A stretch of 64,000 nucleotides of DNA from NCBI RefSeq assembly GCF_026342355.1, contig NZ_JAPEMV010000005.1, positions 124,001 to 188,000 of the forward strand, given 5' to 3'. The stretch is from Streptomyces sp. NBC_00249 (GTDB lineage: Bacteria; Actinomycetota; Actinomycetes; Streptomycetales; Streptomycetaceae). Each line of letters begins with the position of its first letter. Within the stretch, counting starts at the first letter, position 1. The position numbers and the translations under genes were made by a program. The notes below the pieces were generated by a model. It searched no databases. It saw nothing but the letters and a program-made list of their open reading frames with translations, and was not told the origin of the DNA. Positions 16,002 to 26,132 of the stretch are shown piece after piece.

Positions 16002-16793
16002 TCAGCCCCCGGCAGGGACCCGGCGCCGCCGCAGCAGCGCCACGGACCCGGCCGCGCCCAGCGCGAGCACTCCGGCCCCGCCGGCGACCACCCCCACCGG
16101 AACCCCCGGCGCCCCCGGCGCCCCGGCTTCCTCGAAGCCCCCCGCCCGGCCCCCCTCGGCGTACGCCGAGCCCGGCAGCTTGTCCCCGTAGGCCTTCGTC
16201 ACCCGGACCCGGTACGCGCCGAGCGTCGTGCCCCGCTCGCCCACGGCCCGCACCGCGTCCTCGTCCAGCGGCAGCACCCGGCTGTCCCCGGCGACGTACC
16301 AGGCGTCGATCTGCGGCTCGCGGAACACGGTGCCGCCGGGCAGTTTCTCGGCGCCGAGCTGCGCGTAGCGGAATTCCTCGTCGCCGGTGGCTATGTTCAC
16401 GACCTGCCAGCCGGCCTCCGTCTTCGCGGTCCACAGGGCCGCCTGCTGTCCGTCGGAGGACACCGCCTTGCTGGCGAGGAACTCCAGGCGGGCGACGGTC
16501 GCCCCCGCCTTGCCCGCGACGAAGTCCGGGGACAGGTAGTGCACGGGGATGGCCCCGCCCTCGATCCGGGGCTGGGCGGCGGTGAGGGAGACCTTGCCCT
16601 CGCGGGCGAAGAACCGGGAGAGGGTGGCCAGGGTGTCGGGTGCGGCGGCGGCCTCGTGGGCGGCCGCCCTGGTCTCGGCGGTGGCCGCCTGGGGCTGCGG
16701 CACGGGGGCCGCGGAGGCCGGTCCGGCGAGGCCGAGGAGGGCGGTGGAGGCGAGGACCGCGGCGGCGGTGGCGCGCAGGGTCATGGCGGTCAC
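16002..16793 (-). CDS. Secreted, C-terminally membrane-anchored protein coupled to a papain-like protease
   Basis: A 263-residue protein of unknown function. A signal peptide (TLRATAAAVLASTALLGLAGPASAAP) is followed by an Ala-rich stretch and a soluble domain. The C-terminus has a Gly/Pro-rich spacer, one hydrophobic helix (about residues 230-252) and a basic tail with LLRRRR, so the protein is anchored with its domain outside; there is no LPXTG-type motif. GTG 16793 overlaps the stop of the upstream protease gene (GTGA), showing translational coupling; ATG 16784 is an alternative. Made in step with an exported cysteine protease, it could be its inhibitor, chaperone or surface anchor. That role is inference only. 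Confidence 0.75.
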   Translation of the reverse strand: MTAMTLRATAAAVLASTALLGLAGPASAAPVPQPQAATAETRAAAHEAAAAPDTLATLSRFFAREGKVSLTAAQPRIEGGAIPVHYLSPDFVAGKAGATVARLEFLASKAVSSDGQQAALWTAKTEAGWQVVNIATGDEEFRYAQLGAEKLPGGTVFREPQIDAWYVAGDSRVLPLDEDAVRAVGERGTTLGAYRVRVTKAYGDKLPGSAYAEGGRAGGFEEAGAPGAPGVPVGVVAGGAGVLALGAAGSVALLRRRRVPAGG

Positions 16794-17389
16794 GCCCCGA
16801 TCCGGTAGAGGGAGTGGGTCCAGGAGAAGGTGCTGTTGTCCACGTACCAGGCGTGCGAGGCCCAGTTGTAGCGGTCGCTGGAGGGCCAGGGGTCGCCCCA
16901 GTAGACCCAGCTGTTGGCGGTGTCGTAGCCGTAGACGACGTGCATGTGGCCGCCGCCGTTGGACCACTGGATGCGGGTCTCGATCGGACGGTCGGCGTTG
17001 ATCTCGGTCTGCACGGTGGAGTACTGGAGCCAGCCGGTCACGTAGCTGCCGGAGTTGATGCCGGCCCAGCGCAGGCCGTTCTGCACGTTGCCCAGGGTGG
17101 CCTGGTTGTTGGGGCACTCGGTGCCCTGCTGCCGGTTGAAGGCGGCGTTGCAGAACTGGTTCTGGCTGTAGTTGCGGCCGAACCAGGTGGCTATGGTGTT
17201 GCCGCCCGCGGCCCAGCACCAGTTGTTCTTCTGCTGGGCCTGCATGGTGATGTTCAGGCGCTTGGAGGCGAGGGCGGAGTCGGCTGCCGCATCGGCGGCG
17301 GCGGCGGTGCCGGTACCGATGGCGGGCAGGGCCATGAGCAGGGCGGTGAGGAGGGCGGCCGGGTACAGCCGCCGCTTTCGGTTGCGCAT
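16790..17389 (-). CDS. Secreted papain-like cysteine protease (C39/C70-like)
   Basis: A 199-residue exported protein. The signal peptide spans about residues 1-32 (MRNRKRRLYPAALLTALLMA). The mature part has QKNNWCWAAGG with a candidate catalytic Cys58, GGGHMHVVYGYD with the candidate His, and YWGDPWPSSD following, an order typical of papain-like peptidases of the C39-like/AvrRpt2 type. Two further cysteines, near residues 82 and 93, may form a disulfide. ATG 17389 has GGGAGGAA at good spacing. The gene is the first of a two-gene operon with the membrane-anchored partner. Whether it is an active protease or a bacteriocin-type processing enzyme cannot be told from sequence. Confidence 0.8.
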   Translation of the reverse strand: MRNRKRRLYPAALLTALLMALPAIGTGTAAAADAAADSALASKRLNITMQAQQKNNWCWAAGGNTIATWFGRNYSQNQFCNAAFNRQQGTECPNNQATLGNVQNGLRWAGINSGSYVTGWLQYSTVQTEINADRPIETRIQWSNGGGHMHVVYGYDTANSWVYWGDPWPSSDRYNWASHAWYVDNSTFSWTHSLYRIGA

Positions 17390-17504
17390 CGCGTTCCTCC
17401 CGAGGGGGATGTGGGGGTGGAGGAGCGCGTCCGGACGCTGTGGAGGAGCATCAGGGAGTTGTCGCGATCAGGTCAACACGCTTCAATACGCGGTGACATT
17501 GCAG

Positions 17505-17604
17505 TGTGAACGGTGGGGCTGTGGTGTGAACGGTTGCGGTCGTTTCACCTGGTCCCCCGGCCCCACCGTCCCGGTCCCCCACACCGGCGCGTGTGAACGT
17601 TCAC
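17505..17604. promoter_or_regulatory. Repeated TGTGAACG sites before the DNA-binding regulator
   Basis: TGTGAACG occurs at 17505-17512, 17525-17532 (exactly 20 bases on) and 17592-17599. The last is part of the perfect palindrome GTGAACGTTCAC (17593-17604), which ends just before the ribosome site. An inverted GTTTCAC follows the second copy. The spacing of two helical turns and the position next to a regulator gene suggest operators, possibly autoregulatory and shared with the divergent protease operon. Confidence 0.55.
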
Positions 17605-17616
17605 AGAGGAGTCGCC

Positions 17617-18549
17617 ATGCGACCCACCGGCGACACGGCCGAACTCGGCCGCCTCCTGCACGGCGGCCCCTTCCACCTCGCCCTGCGCGCCGCCCTCACC
17701 GCCCGCGGCCTGCCGCTGCACCGCGTGCAGCACCGCCTCGCGGCCCTCGGCATCAAGGTCGGCGTCACCAGCCTCAGTTACTGGCAGCAGGGCGCCCGGC
17801 GCCCCCGCCACCCGGAGTCGCTGCGGGCCGTACGCGCCCTGGAGCAGATCCTCGAACTCCCCGACGGCGCCCTCCTGCGCCTGCTGAGCACCCCCGAGGA
17901 CGCCCCCGGGACCGGCCGCCCGGCGGCCCGCTCGTACCGGGCGCTGGTGAGCGTCGGCGCGGCGGTGGAACAGCTGCTGGACGCGATGGAGCTGCCGGCG
18001 GACGGCGGGCTGCACTCGGTGGACCACCACGAGCGGGTCCGCATCGGGGCGGGCGGCGAACTGCGCACCCGGTCCTCGCAGCAGATCGTCCGGGCCCACC
18101 GCGACGGCGTCGACCGCTACCTCGCCGTCCACCACGGCGACCCGGGCTGCGACGCGGCCCGGGTGCGGGTGACGGCGTACGAGAACTGCCGCACGGGCCG
18201 GGTGCGCTGCCACCCGGAGACCGGGGTGGTGGTCGCCGAGCTGCTCTTCGACGCCCGGCTGCGGCGCGGGGACACGTACGTCTTCGGCTACGGCGTCGAG
18301 GACGGCACGGGCGCGCGCAGCTCGGAGTACGTACGGGGGTTCAGCTACGCGGGCGGCCAGTACATGCTCCAGGTCCGCTTCGACGAGGCGGCCCTCCCGG
18401 TGCGCTGCCACCGCTTCGCCCGCACGGGCCCCAACTCCCCCCGCACCGCCCTCTGCGACCTCACCCCGAGCGGCCGCCACCGCGCGGTCCACCTGGTGGA
18501 ACAGGCCGTACGGCGCGGGATCCTGGGCATCGCCTGGGACTGGGACTAG
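17617..18549 (+). CDS. Putative DNA-binding regulator with N-terminal helix-turn-helix
   Basis: A 310-residue protein. The N-terminal 90 residues (LRAALTARGLPLHRVQHRL through GVTSLSYWQQGARRPRHPES) look like an XRE-type helix-turn-helix region. The rest has no domain I recognise and contains several cysteines and histidines (YENCRTGRVRCHPETG). ATG 17617 is chosen because AGAGGAG lies five bases before it; an upstream GTG at 17593 falls inside the palindromic operator. It is divergent from the protease operon. Its stop shares the CTAG tetranucleotide with the convergent Rieske gene stop. Function beyond DNA binding is unknown. Confidence 0.7.
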   Translation: MRPTGDTAELGRLLHGGPFHLALRAALTARGLPLHRVQHRLAALGIKVGVTSLSYWQQGARRPRHPESLRAVRALEQILELPDGALLRLLSTPEDAPGTGRPAARSYRALVSVGAAVEQLLDAMELPADGGLHSVDHHERVRIGAGGELRTRSSQQIVRAHRDGVDRYLAVHHGDPGCDAARVRVTAYENCRTGRVRCHPETGVVVAELLFDARLRRGDTYVFGYGVEDGTGARSSEYVRGFSYAGGQYMLQVRFDEAALPVRCHRFARTGPNSPRTALCDLTPSGRHRAVHLVEQAVRRGILGIAWDWD

Positions 18550-18980
18550 CCCGCGATGAGCTTGCCGTTCTCCGTCTTGACCGGGACGGAGGGCAGCGGG
18601 TCGGTGGCCGGGCCGCGCAGGACCTTGCCCGTCTTCACGTCGAAGCGGCTGCCGTGGCACGGGCAGTTGCCCTCGCCCTCGACGATCTTGTCCAGGACGC
18701 AGCCCGCGTGCGTGCACTGGGCGCTGAACGCCTTGTACTCGCCCTCCGCCGGGCAGCTGACGACGAGCTTGCGCTCCCGGAACAGCTTCGCGCCGCCGAC
18801 CGGGACCTCGCTCGCGGCGCCCAGCTCCACCGGTTCCTTCGGGACGGCCGGGGTGCCGCCGCCGCTGTTGGTCTCCGTGGAGCACGCGGAGAGCGTCGCT
18901 CCGGCGCCGACGGCCCCGGCGAGCGCGGCAGCGCCCTTGAGGACGGTGCGGCGGGCGGCGGCGGACTGCGACGCGGACAT
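18546..18980 (-). CDS. Tat-exported Rieske [2Fe-2S] lipoprotein
   Basis: A 144-residue exported redox protein. The N-terminus has a twin-arginine motif (ARRTVLK, residues 9-15), a hydrophobic stretch and a lipobox LSAC with Cys33, so it is probably folded before Tat export and lipidated. The Rieske fold follows: CTHAGC (Cys89, His91) and CPCHGSRFD (Cys106, His109) bind the cluster, and Cys94 and Cys108 form the usual disulfide. No cytochrome bc or oxygenase partner lies nearby, so its electron partner is unknown. It is convergent with the regulator and divergent from the PfkB kinase, 99 bases away. Confidence 0.9.
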   Translation of the reverse strand: MSASQSAAARRTVLKGAAALAGAVGAGATLSACSTETNSGGGTPAVPKEPVELGAASEVPVGGAKLFRERKLVVSCPAEGEYKAFSAQCTHAGCVLDKIVEGEGNCPCHGSRFDVKTGKVLRGPATDPLPSVPVKTENGKLIAG

Positions 18981-19067
18981 GGGGTTCTCCTGGGAAGAGG
19001 CGGCGGGCCCGAGGGGGGCCGGGCCCCGCCGACGATACCGGGGGCCTGGTGCGGGGTTCCGATGGGA

Positions 19068-19073
19068 TACCTT
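19068..19073 (+). promoter_or_regulatory. Putative -10 box for a leaderless kinase mRNA
   Basis: TACCTT (TAnnnT) ends six bases before the GTG at 19080, and no ribosome site is visible, so transcription may start at the start codon. No clear -35 is present. Confidence 0.45.
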
Positions 19074-19079
19074 CCCCGC

Positions 19080-19988
19080 GTGATCGTCGTCGGTGGAGAA
19101 GCCCTGATCGACCTGGTGCCCGTCGCGGAGCCGCCGGGCGCGCTGCTGCCCCGGCCCGGTGGCGGCCCGTACAACACCGCGCTGGCGCTCGGGCGGCTCG
19201 GGGCCGGGGCGGCCTTCTGCTCCCGGGTGTCGTCGGACGGTTTCGGCGAGAGCCTCCTCGCCGGGCTCCGGGCCGCCGGGGTGGACCTGTCGCTGGTGCA
19301 GCGCGGGCCCGAGCCGACCACGCTGGCCGTGCCCTCCCTGGCCCCGGACGGCTCGGCCGCGTACCGCTTCTACACGGAGGGGACGGCCGACCGGCTGTTC
19401 ACGCTGCCGCCCGCACTGCCCCGGGGCGCCCGGGCCCTCGCGCTCGGTACCTGCTCGCTGGCGCTGGAGCCGGGCGCGAGCGCGTACGAGGCCCTGCTGC
19501 GCCGGGAGTCGCGGCGCGGGCTGCTGACCCTGCTGGACCCCAACATCCGCCCGGCGCTGATCGCGGACCCGGCCGGCTACCGGAAGCGGTTCCTGGGCTG
19601 GCTGCCGTACGTGTCGGTGCTGAAGCTGTCGGAGGAGGACGCGGCCTGGCTGGGCGGCCGGATCCCCGACTGGCTGGCGGCCGGGCCGTCGGCGGTGGTG
19701 CTGACCCGGGGCGCGGCGGGCCTGACCGTCCGGACGCGGGAGGGCGCGGAGCACGGTGCGGCGGCCCGCCCGGTCGTGGTCGCGGACACGATCGGCGCGG
19801 GCGACACCGTCAACGCGGCGCTGCTGCACCGGCTGGCGGGCGGCCCGGACACGGGCCTCGGCGGCCGGGGCGGGAGCCCGGTGGACTGGCCGTCCGTCCT
19901 GGCCTACGCCGCCCACGCGGCCGCGCTGACCTGCACCCGGGCGGGGGCGGAGCCGCCGTACGCGGCCGAGCTGGAGCTCAGCCGATAG
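19080..19988 (+). CDS. PfkB-family carbohydrate kinase (fructokinase-like)
   Basis: A 302-residue sugar kinase. VVGGEALIDLVP at the start and GGGPYNTALALGRLGA form the N-terminal PfkB signature; LTLLDPNIRP lies in the middle; DTIGAGDTVNAALL holds the catalytic Asp and anion hole. It phosphorylates a sugar, most likely fructose, but the exact substrate is not determined. GTG 19080 is chosen from the usual family start; ATG 19062 in frame would add six residues. Its last 11 bases overlap the end of the convergent tetR-family gene. Confidence 0.88.
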   Translation: MIVVGGEALIDLVPVAEPPGALLPRPGGGPYNTALALGRLGAGAAFCSRVSSDGFGESLLAGLRAAGVDLSLVQRGPEPTTLAVPSLAPDGSAAYRFYTEGTADRLFTLPPALPRGARALALGTCSLALEPGASAYEALLRRESRRGLLTLLDPNIRPALIADPAGYRKRFLGWLPYVSVLKLSEEDAAWLGGRIPDWLAAGPSAVVLTRGAAGLTVRTREGAEHGAAARPVVVADTIGAGDTVNAALLHRLAGGPDTGLGGRGGSPVDWPSVLAYAAHAAALTCTRAGAEPPYAAELELSR

Positions 19989-20583
19989 CGGCCCACAGGG
20001 TCCGGGCGACGGCCGGGGCGAACTCCTCGACCGGCTCGACCGACTCGGCGCCGGAGAAGTGCAGGAAGAAGGCCCGCTGGAAGCAGGCGCCGAGCAGCAG
20101 CGCGGCGGCGGCGCCGGGGTCGGCGCCGGGCCTGAGCCGGCCCGCGTCGAGCTCCCGCCGCAGCCGCCCGGCCAGGGCGTCGCGCACCACGTGCGGGCCC
20201 GCGCCGATCCGCTGGACGCCCTCGCGGTGGCGGGTGAGCAGGGCGGGTTCGGCGAAGAGAGAGGCGGCCATGGGCATGGCCTCGGCGTAGAAGAGCGAGG
20301 CGTGCAGGGCGATGTCGGTGAGGGCGTCCAGAGTGCCTCCCTCCCCCGGTTCCGCCGTGAGCGCGGCCATGAGCGGCCCGGCGTCGGCGGTGCGTTCCAT
20401 CAGCACGCGGACGAACAGCTCTTCCTTGTTCGCGTAGTGCTTGTAGAGCGCGGCTTCCGAGCAGCCGGCCTCGCGGGCGATGGCCTTGGTGGTGGTGTTG
20501 GCGAGGCCGACCGTGCGCATGAGGGTCTCGGCGGCGTCCAGCAGCCGTTCGGGAGTGGGTCGGCTTGACGTGGGGGTGGGCAT
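19978..20583 (-). CDS. TetR-family transcriptional regulator
   Basis: A 201-residue repressor-type protein. The N-terminal helix-turn-helix (LLDAAETLMRTVGLANTTTKAIAREAGCSEAALYKHYANKEE in segments, about residues 14-58) is typical TetR; the ligand-binding C-terminal domain is not diagnostic. It is divergent from the NAD(P)-binding protein gene at 20652, and two similar inverted repeats lie between them, one covering its own start codon, so it most likely represses itself and that neighbour. The ligand is unknown. Confidence 0.92.
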   Translation of the reverse strand: MPTPTSSRPTPERLLDAAETLMRTVGLANTTTKAIAREAGCSEAALYKHYANKEELFVRVLMERTADAGPLMAALTAEPGEGGTLDALTDIALHASLFYAEAMPMAASLFAEPALLTRHREGVQRIGAGPHVVRDALAGRLRRELDAGRLRPGADPGAAAALLLGACFQRAFFLHFSGAESVEPVEEFAPAVARTLWAAIG

Positions 20584-20593
20584 TCACTCACCC
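20574..20593. promoter_or_regulatory. TetR operator copy 1 (over the tetR start)
   Basis: On the plus strand GGGTGGGC-ATTC-ACTCACCC, arms matching at six of eight positions around a 4-base centre, covers the start codon of the TetR gene. It is the same motif as the perfect site 32 bases away. Confidence 0.65.
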
Positions 20594-20605
20594 TAGTGGA
20601 CACGG

Positions 20606-20625
20606 GGGTGAGTGAATACTCACCC
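20606..20625. promoter_or_regulatory. TetR operator copy 2 (perfect palindrome)
   Basis: GGGTGAGTGAATACTCACCC has perfect 8-base arms with a 4-base centre. It lies in the 68-base space between the divergent tetR-type and NAD(P)-binding genes. Its centre is 32 bases (three helical turns) from operator copy 1, allowing two dimers on one face. Confidence 0.75.
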
Positions 20626-20651
20626 ACCATCACGGAGTCCAGGGGGTCCCC

Positions 20652-21302
20652 ATGAAACTCACGGTGTTCGGAGCCACGGGCGGAGTCGGCCGCGAGGTCG
20701 TCCGCCAGGCCCTCGCGGCGGGCCACGAGGTGACGGCGGTGGTCCGCGACCCGGCCCGCCTCGGCGTACCGGCCCACGACCGCCTGCGGGTGGCGGTGCT
20801 GGCCGACCTGACGGACGAGGACGCGCTGGTCCCGCTGCTGGCGGGCCGGGACGCGGTGGTCTCCGCGCTGGGCCCCGCGAACAACAAGCAGGCCCGGCTC
20901 ACCCCCATCGCGGGGCCGGCCCTGAAGGCCGTCGTCTCCGCGATGGACCGGGCCGGGGTGACCCGGCTGTCGGCGGTCAGCGCCGCCCCGCTCGGACCCG
21001 AGGCCCCGGGCGACGGCCTGCTGGTCCGGGCCGTGGTCTACCCGCTGCTGCGCAGGGCGCTGCGCGACCTGTACGCGGACCTGGCGGTCATGGAGGCCGC
21101 CATCGGGGCGAGCGGCACTCGGTGGACGGTGATCCGCCCGCCGCGCCTGCTGAACCGTCCCCGCACCGGCACCTACCGCCGCGCTCTGGACGCCAATGTG
21201 CCCGGCGGGAAGGTCATCGCCCGCGCGGACGTCGCGGATGCCCTGCTGACCACCCTGACCGACCCGTCGACGGCGGGCCACGCGGTCGGCGTCGCCGCCT
21301 GA
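20652..21302 (+). CDS. NAD(P)-binding Rossmann protein, NmrA/SDR-like reductase
   Basis: A 216-residue protein with MKLTVFGATGGVGREVVRQAL, the glycine-rich dinucleotide-binding motif of atypical short-chain dehydrogenases (NmrA or flavin reductase-like). VVRDP at about residue 30 and WTVIRPPRLLNRP near residue 155 are family-typical; no classical YxxxK catalytic pair is clear. The substrate is unknown. AGGGGGT lies before ATG 20652. The divergent TetR regulator and the two operators between them indicate that it is induced by a ligand, perhaps an electrophile or oxidant. Confidence 0.85.
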   Translation: MKLTVFGATGGVGREVVRQALAAGHEVTAVVRDPARLGVPAHDRLRVAVLADLTDEDALVPLLAGRDAVVSALGPANNKQARLTPIAGPALKAVVSAMDRAGVTRLSAVSAAPLGPEAPGDGLLVRAVVYPLLRRALRDLYADLAVMEAAIGASGTRWTVIRPPRLLNRPRTGTYRRALDANVPGGKVIARADVADALLTTLTDPSTAGHAVGVAA

Positions 21303-21375
21303 CCCCGGGACGGGCGGCGGACCCCGACGGGGCCGGCCGCGCCCGGTGCGCGCCCGGCTCCCCGGGCGGACGGCG

Positions 21376-21419
21376 CGGCCGGGGCCGACCTCCCTCGGGG
21401 GTGGGGTCGGCCCCGGCCG
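21376..21419 (+). terminator. Terminator after the reductase gene
   Basis: A perfect 15-bp stem (21376-21390 with 21405-21419), loop 14 bases. Confidence 0.8.
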
Positions 21420-21428
21420 GGCACGGAA

Positions 21429-21472
21429 ACGGGGCGGGGCCCCGGCCTTCTCCGGCCGGGACCCCGCCCCGT
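21429..21472. terminator. Terminator between the reductase gene and uvrA
   Basis: A 19-bp stem with a single mismatch (21429-21447 with 21454-21472) and a 6-base loop lies 20 bases after the uvrA stop; it can also serve the opposite strand. Confidence 0.88.
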
Positions 21473-21491
21473 CGCGTACGGGCTGGACGAG

Positions 21492-24491
<3,000 letters not shown>

Positions 24492-24667
24492 GCCGGTCCG
24501 CACCTTTCTTGAGAGAAGCGGGGGCCACGGGCCCCGGCTGTCCAGGGTATGGGGGGCGCCTCTGCGGTGGAGTGGGTCTGGACTTCCGAGCGTATAGCAC
24601 GCACATTCGATTTAGGGCACTCCGGAGACCGCTTCACCCGATCGTGTGGCGGGAGCCCGGGGCCCAC

Positions 24668-24673
24668 TAGGCT
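24668..24673 (+). promoter_or_regulatory. Putative -10 box for a leaderless isomerase mRNA
   Basis: TAGGCT ends seven bases before ATG 24681 and there is no ribosome binding site, the arrangement of a leaderless Streptomyces transcript. Confidence 0.55.
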
Positions 24674-24680
24674 CCGATCC

Positions 24681-25373
24681 ATGACTGATCATGTGGACGA
24701 CCTGCGGTCCGTACGCGAGGCGACGGACCAGCTGCTGACCGCGGTCGCGAAACTGGACAACGCCGCCCTGGCCGAGGAGTCACACCTTCCCGGCTGGACC
24801 CGCGGGCACATCCTGGCCCACCTCGCACGCAACGCGGACGCCCTGGTGAACGTCTTCGAGGGCCGCCCCATGTACGAGAGCGGCACCGCCCGCGACGCGG
24901 ACATCGAGCGCGACGCCGGCCGGCCCCTGGAAGAACACCTGACGGACCTCCGTGATTCCGGGGCCCGCTTCCTCGCCACCACCGAGCCCGCACAGGACTG
25001 GTCGCGCACCGTCGAGCTGCGCAACGGGGTCACCGACCTGGCCTCGAACGTGCCGTTCCGGCGCCTGGTGGAGGTGCAGCTGCACCACGTCGACCTGAAC
25101 GTCGGCTACGGGCTCCAGGACCTCCCCGAGGAGTTCACCGACCGGGAGATCGTCTTCCTCGCCGACCGCTGGTCGGGCCGTCCCGAGGTGCCGCCGGTGA
25201 CCCTACGGGCCCCGTCCGGCCAGGTCTGGCACACCGGCGGCACGGAGGGCACCCCGGTCGTCCTCGAAGGCCCGAAGGACGAGCTGCTCGGCTGGCTGGC
25301 CGGCCGGGGCCTGCGGGGCGCCCGCCTCTCCGTCGTCGCCGGCGACGGCCTGCCCGAGCTCCCCCCGCTCTAG
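24681..25373 (+). CDS. Mycothiol-dependent maleylpyruvate isomerase-family protein
   Basis: A 230-residue DinB-fold protein. HLPGWTRGHILAHLARNADAL near residue 35 and the later VQLHHVDLNVGYG provide the His metal ligands typical of the MDMPI N-terminal domain; the family uses mycothiol, the actinobacterial thiol, in isomerisation or conjugation. The true substrate is unknown. ATG 24681 is chosen because the TAGGCT box lies seven bases upstream, although the frame is open further. The next gene, a metallo-beta-lactamase-fold hydrolase, begins 10 bases after the stop; the pair may act together on thiol adducts (inference). Confidence 0.82.
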   Translation: MTDHVDDLRSVREATDQLLTAVAKLDNAALAEESHLPGWTRGHILAHLARNADALVNVFEGRPMYESGTARDADIERDAGRPLEEHLTDLRDSGARFLATTEPAQDWSRTVELRNGVTDLASNVPFRRLVEVQLHHVDLNVGYGLQDLPEEFTDREIVFLADRWSGRPEVPPVTLRAPSGQVWHTGGTEGTPVVLEGPKDELLGWLAGRGLRGARLSVVAGDGLPELPPL

Positions 25374-25376
25374 GAT
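25371..25376 (+). promoter_or_regulatory. Putative -10 box for a leaderless hydrolase mRNA
   Basis: TAGGAT, whose first three bases are the stop codon of the preceding gene, ends seven bases before ATG 25384. A leaderless transcript is likely in addition to read-through. Confidence 0.5.
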
Positions 25377-25383
25377 CAAGACC

Positions 25384-26040
25384 ATGACGTACACCGGAGA
25401 GGTCAAAGTCGGCGGTCCGGCCGACGTGCACGAGCTCGCGGACCTGATGATTTCCAAGGTCGCGGTCGGCTCGATGAACAACAACGCCTACCTGCTGCGC
25501 TGCCGCGCCACCGACGAGCAGCTGCTCATCGACGCGGCCGCCGAGGCCGGCACGCTGCTGAGCCTGATCGGGGACGACGGCATCGCCTCCGTCGTCACCA
25601 CCCACCGCCACGGCGACCACTGGGGCGCGCTCGCCGAGGTGGTCGCGGCGACCGGGGCCACCACGTACGCGGGCGCTCTCGACGCCGAGGGCATCCCGGT
25701 GAAGACCGACGTCCTGGTCGCGGACGGGGACACCGTGCGCGTCGGGCGGGTCGAGCTGACCGCCCGGCATCTGGTCGGCCACACCCCGGGCTCGATCGCC
25801 CTCGTCTACGACGACCCGCACGGGCACGCCCACGTGTTCACCGGCGACTGCCTCTTCCCCGGCGGCGTCGGCAACACCTCGGGCGACGCGGAGGCCTTCG
25901 CCAGCCTCATCGACGATGTCCAGCACAAGCTCTTCGACCAGCTGTCGGACGAGACCTGGGTCTACCCCGGGCACGGCAACGACACCACGCTCGGCGCCGA
26001 GCGTCCGCACCTGGCCGAATGGCGCGAACGCGGCTGGTGA
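25384..26040 (+). CDS. MBL-fold metallohydrolase (glyoxalase II-like)
   Basis: A 218-residue metallo-beta-lactamase-fold enzyme. THRHGDHWGAL carries the HxHxDH motif for two metals, followed by GHTPGSIALVY (His), GDCLFPGGVG (Asp) and YPGHGNDTT (His), the order found in glyoxalase II-type thioester hydrolases. It probably hydrolyses a thiol ester or lactone in the cytoplasm. It follows the mycothiol-dependent isomerase-like gene by ten bases. Confidence 0.88.
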   Translation: MTYTGEVKVGGPADVHELADLMISKVAVGSMNNNAYLLRCRATDEQLLIDAAAEAGTLLSLIGDDGIASVVTTHRHGDHWGALAEVVAATGATTYAGALDAEGIPVKTDVLVADGDTVRVGRVELTARHLVGHTPGSIALVYDDPHGHAHVFTGDCLFPGGVGNTSGDAEAFASLIDDVQHKLFDQLSDETWVYPGHGNDTTLGAERPHLAEWRERGW

Positions 26041-26132
26041 TCCCGGTCAACACGGCGGGGGCATGCACTCCTTCCGGTCGATGACGGCCGAACGCATGTC
26101 CTGGGGGTACGGGTTGGGGTAGTTGCTGCACC

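Noticed and set aside
24595..24610. TCGAATGTGCGTGCTA as a LexA box for uvrA
   Set aside because: Only the first half matches TCGAAC; the second half matches three of six bases. It overlaps a TATACG box, but this is too weak to call.
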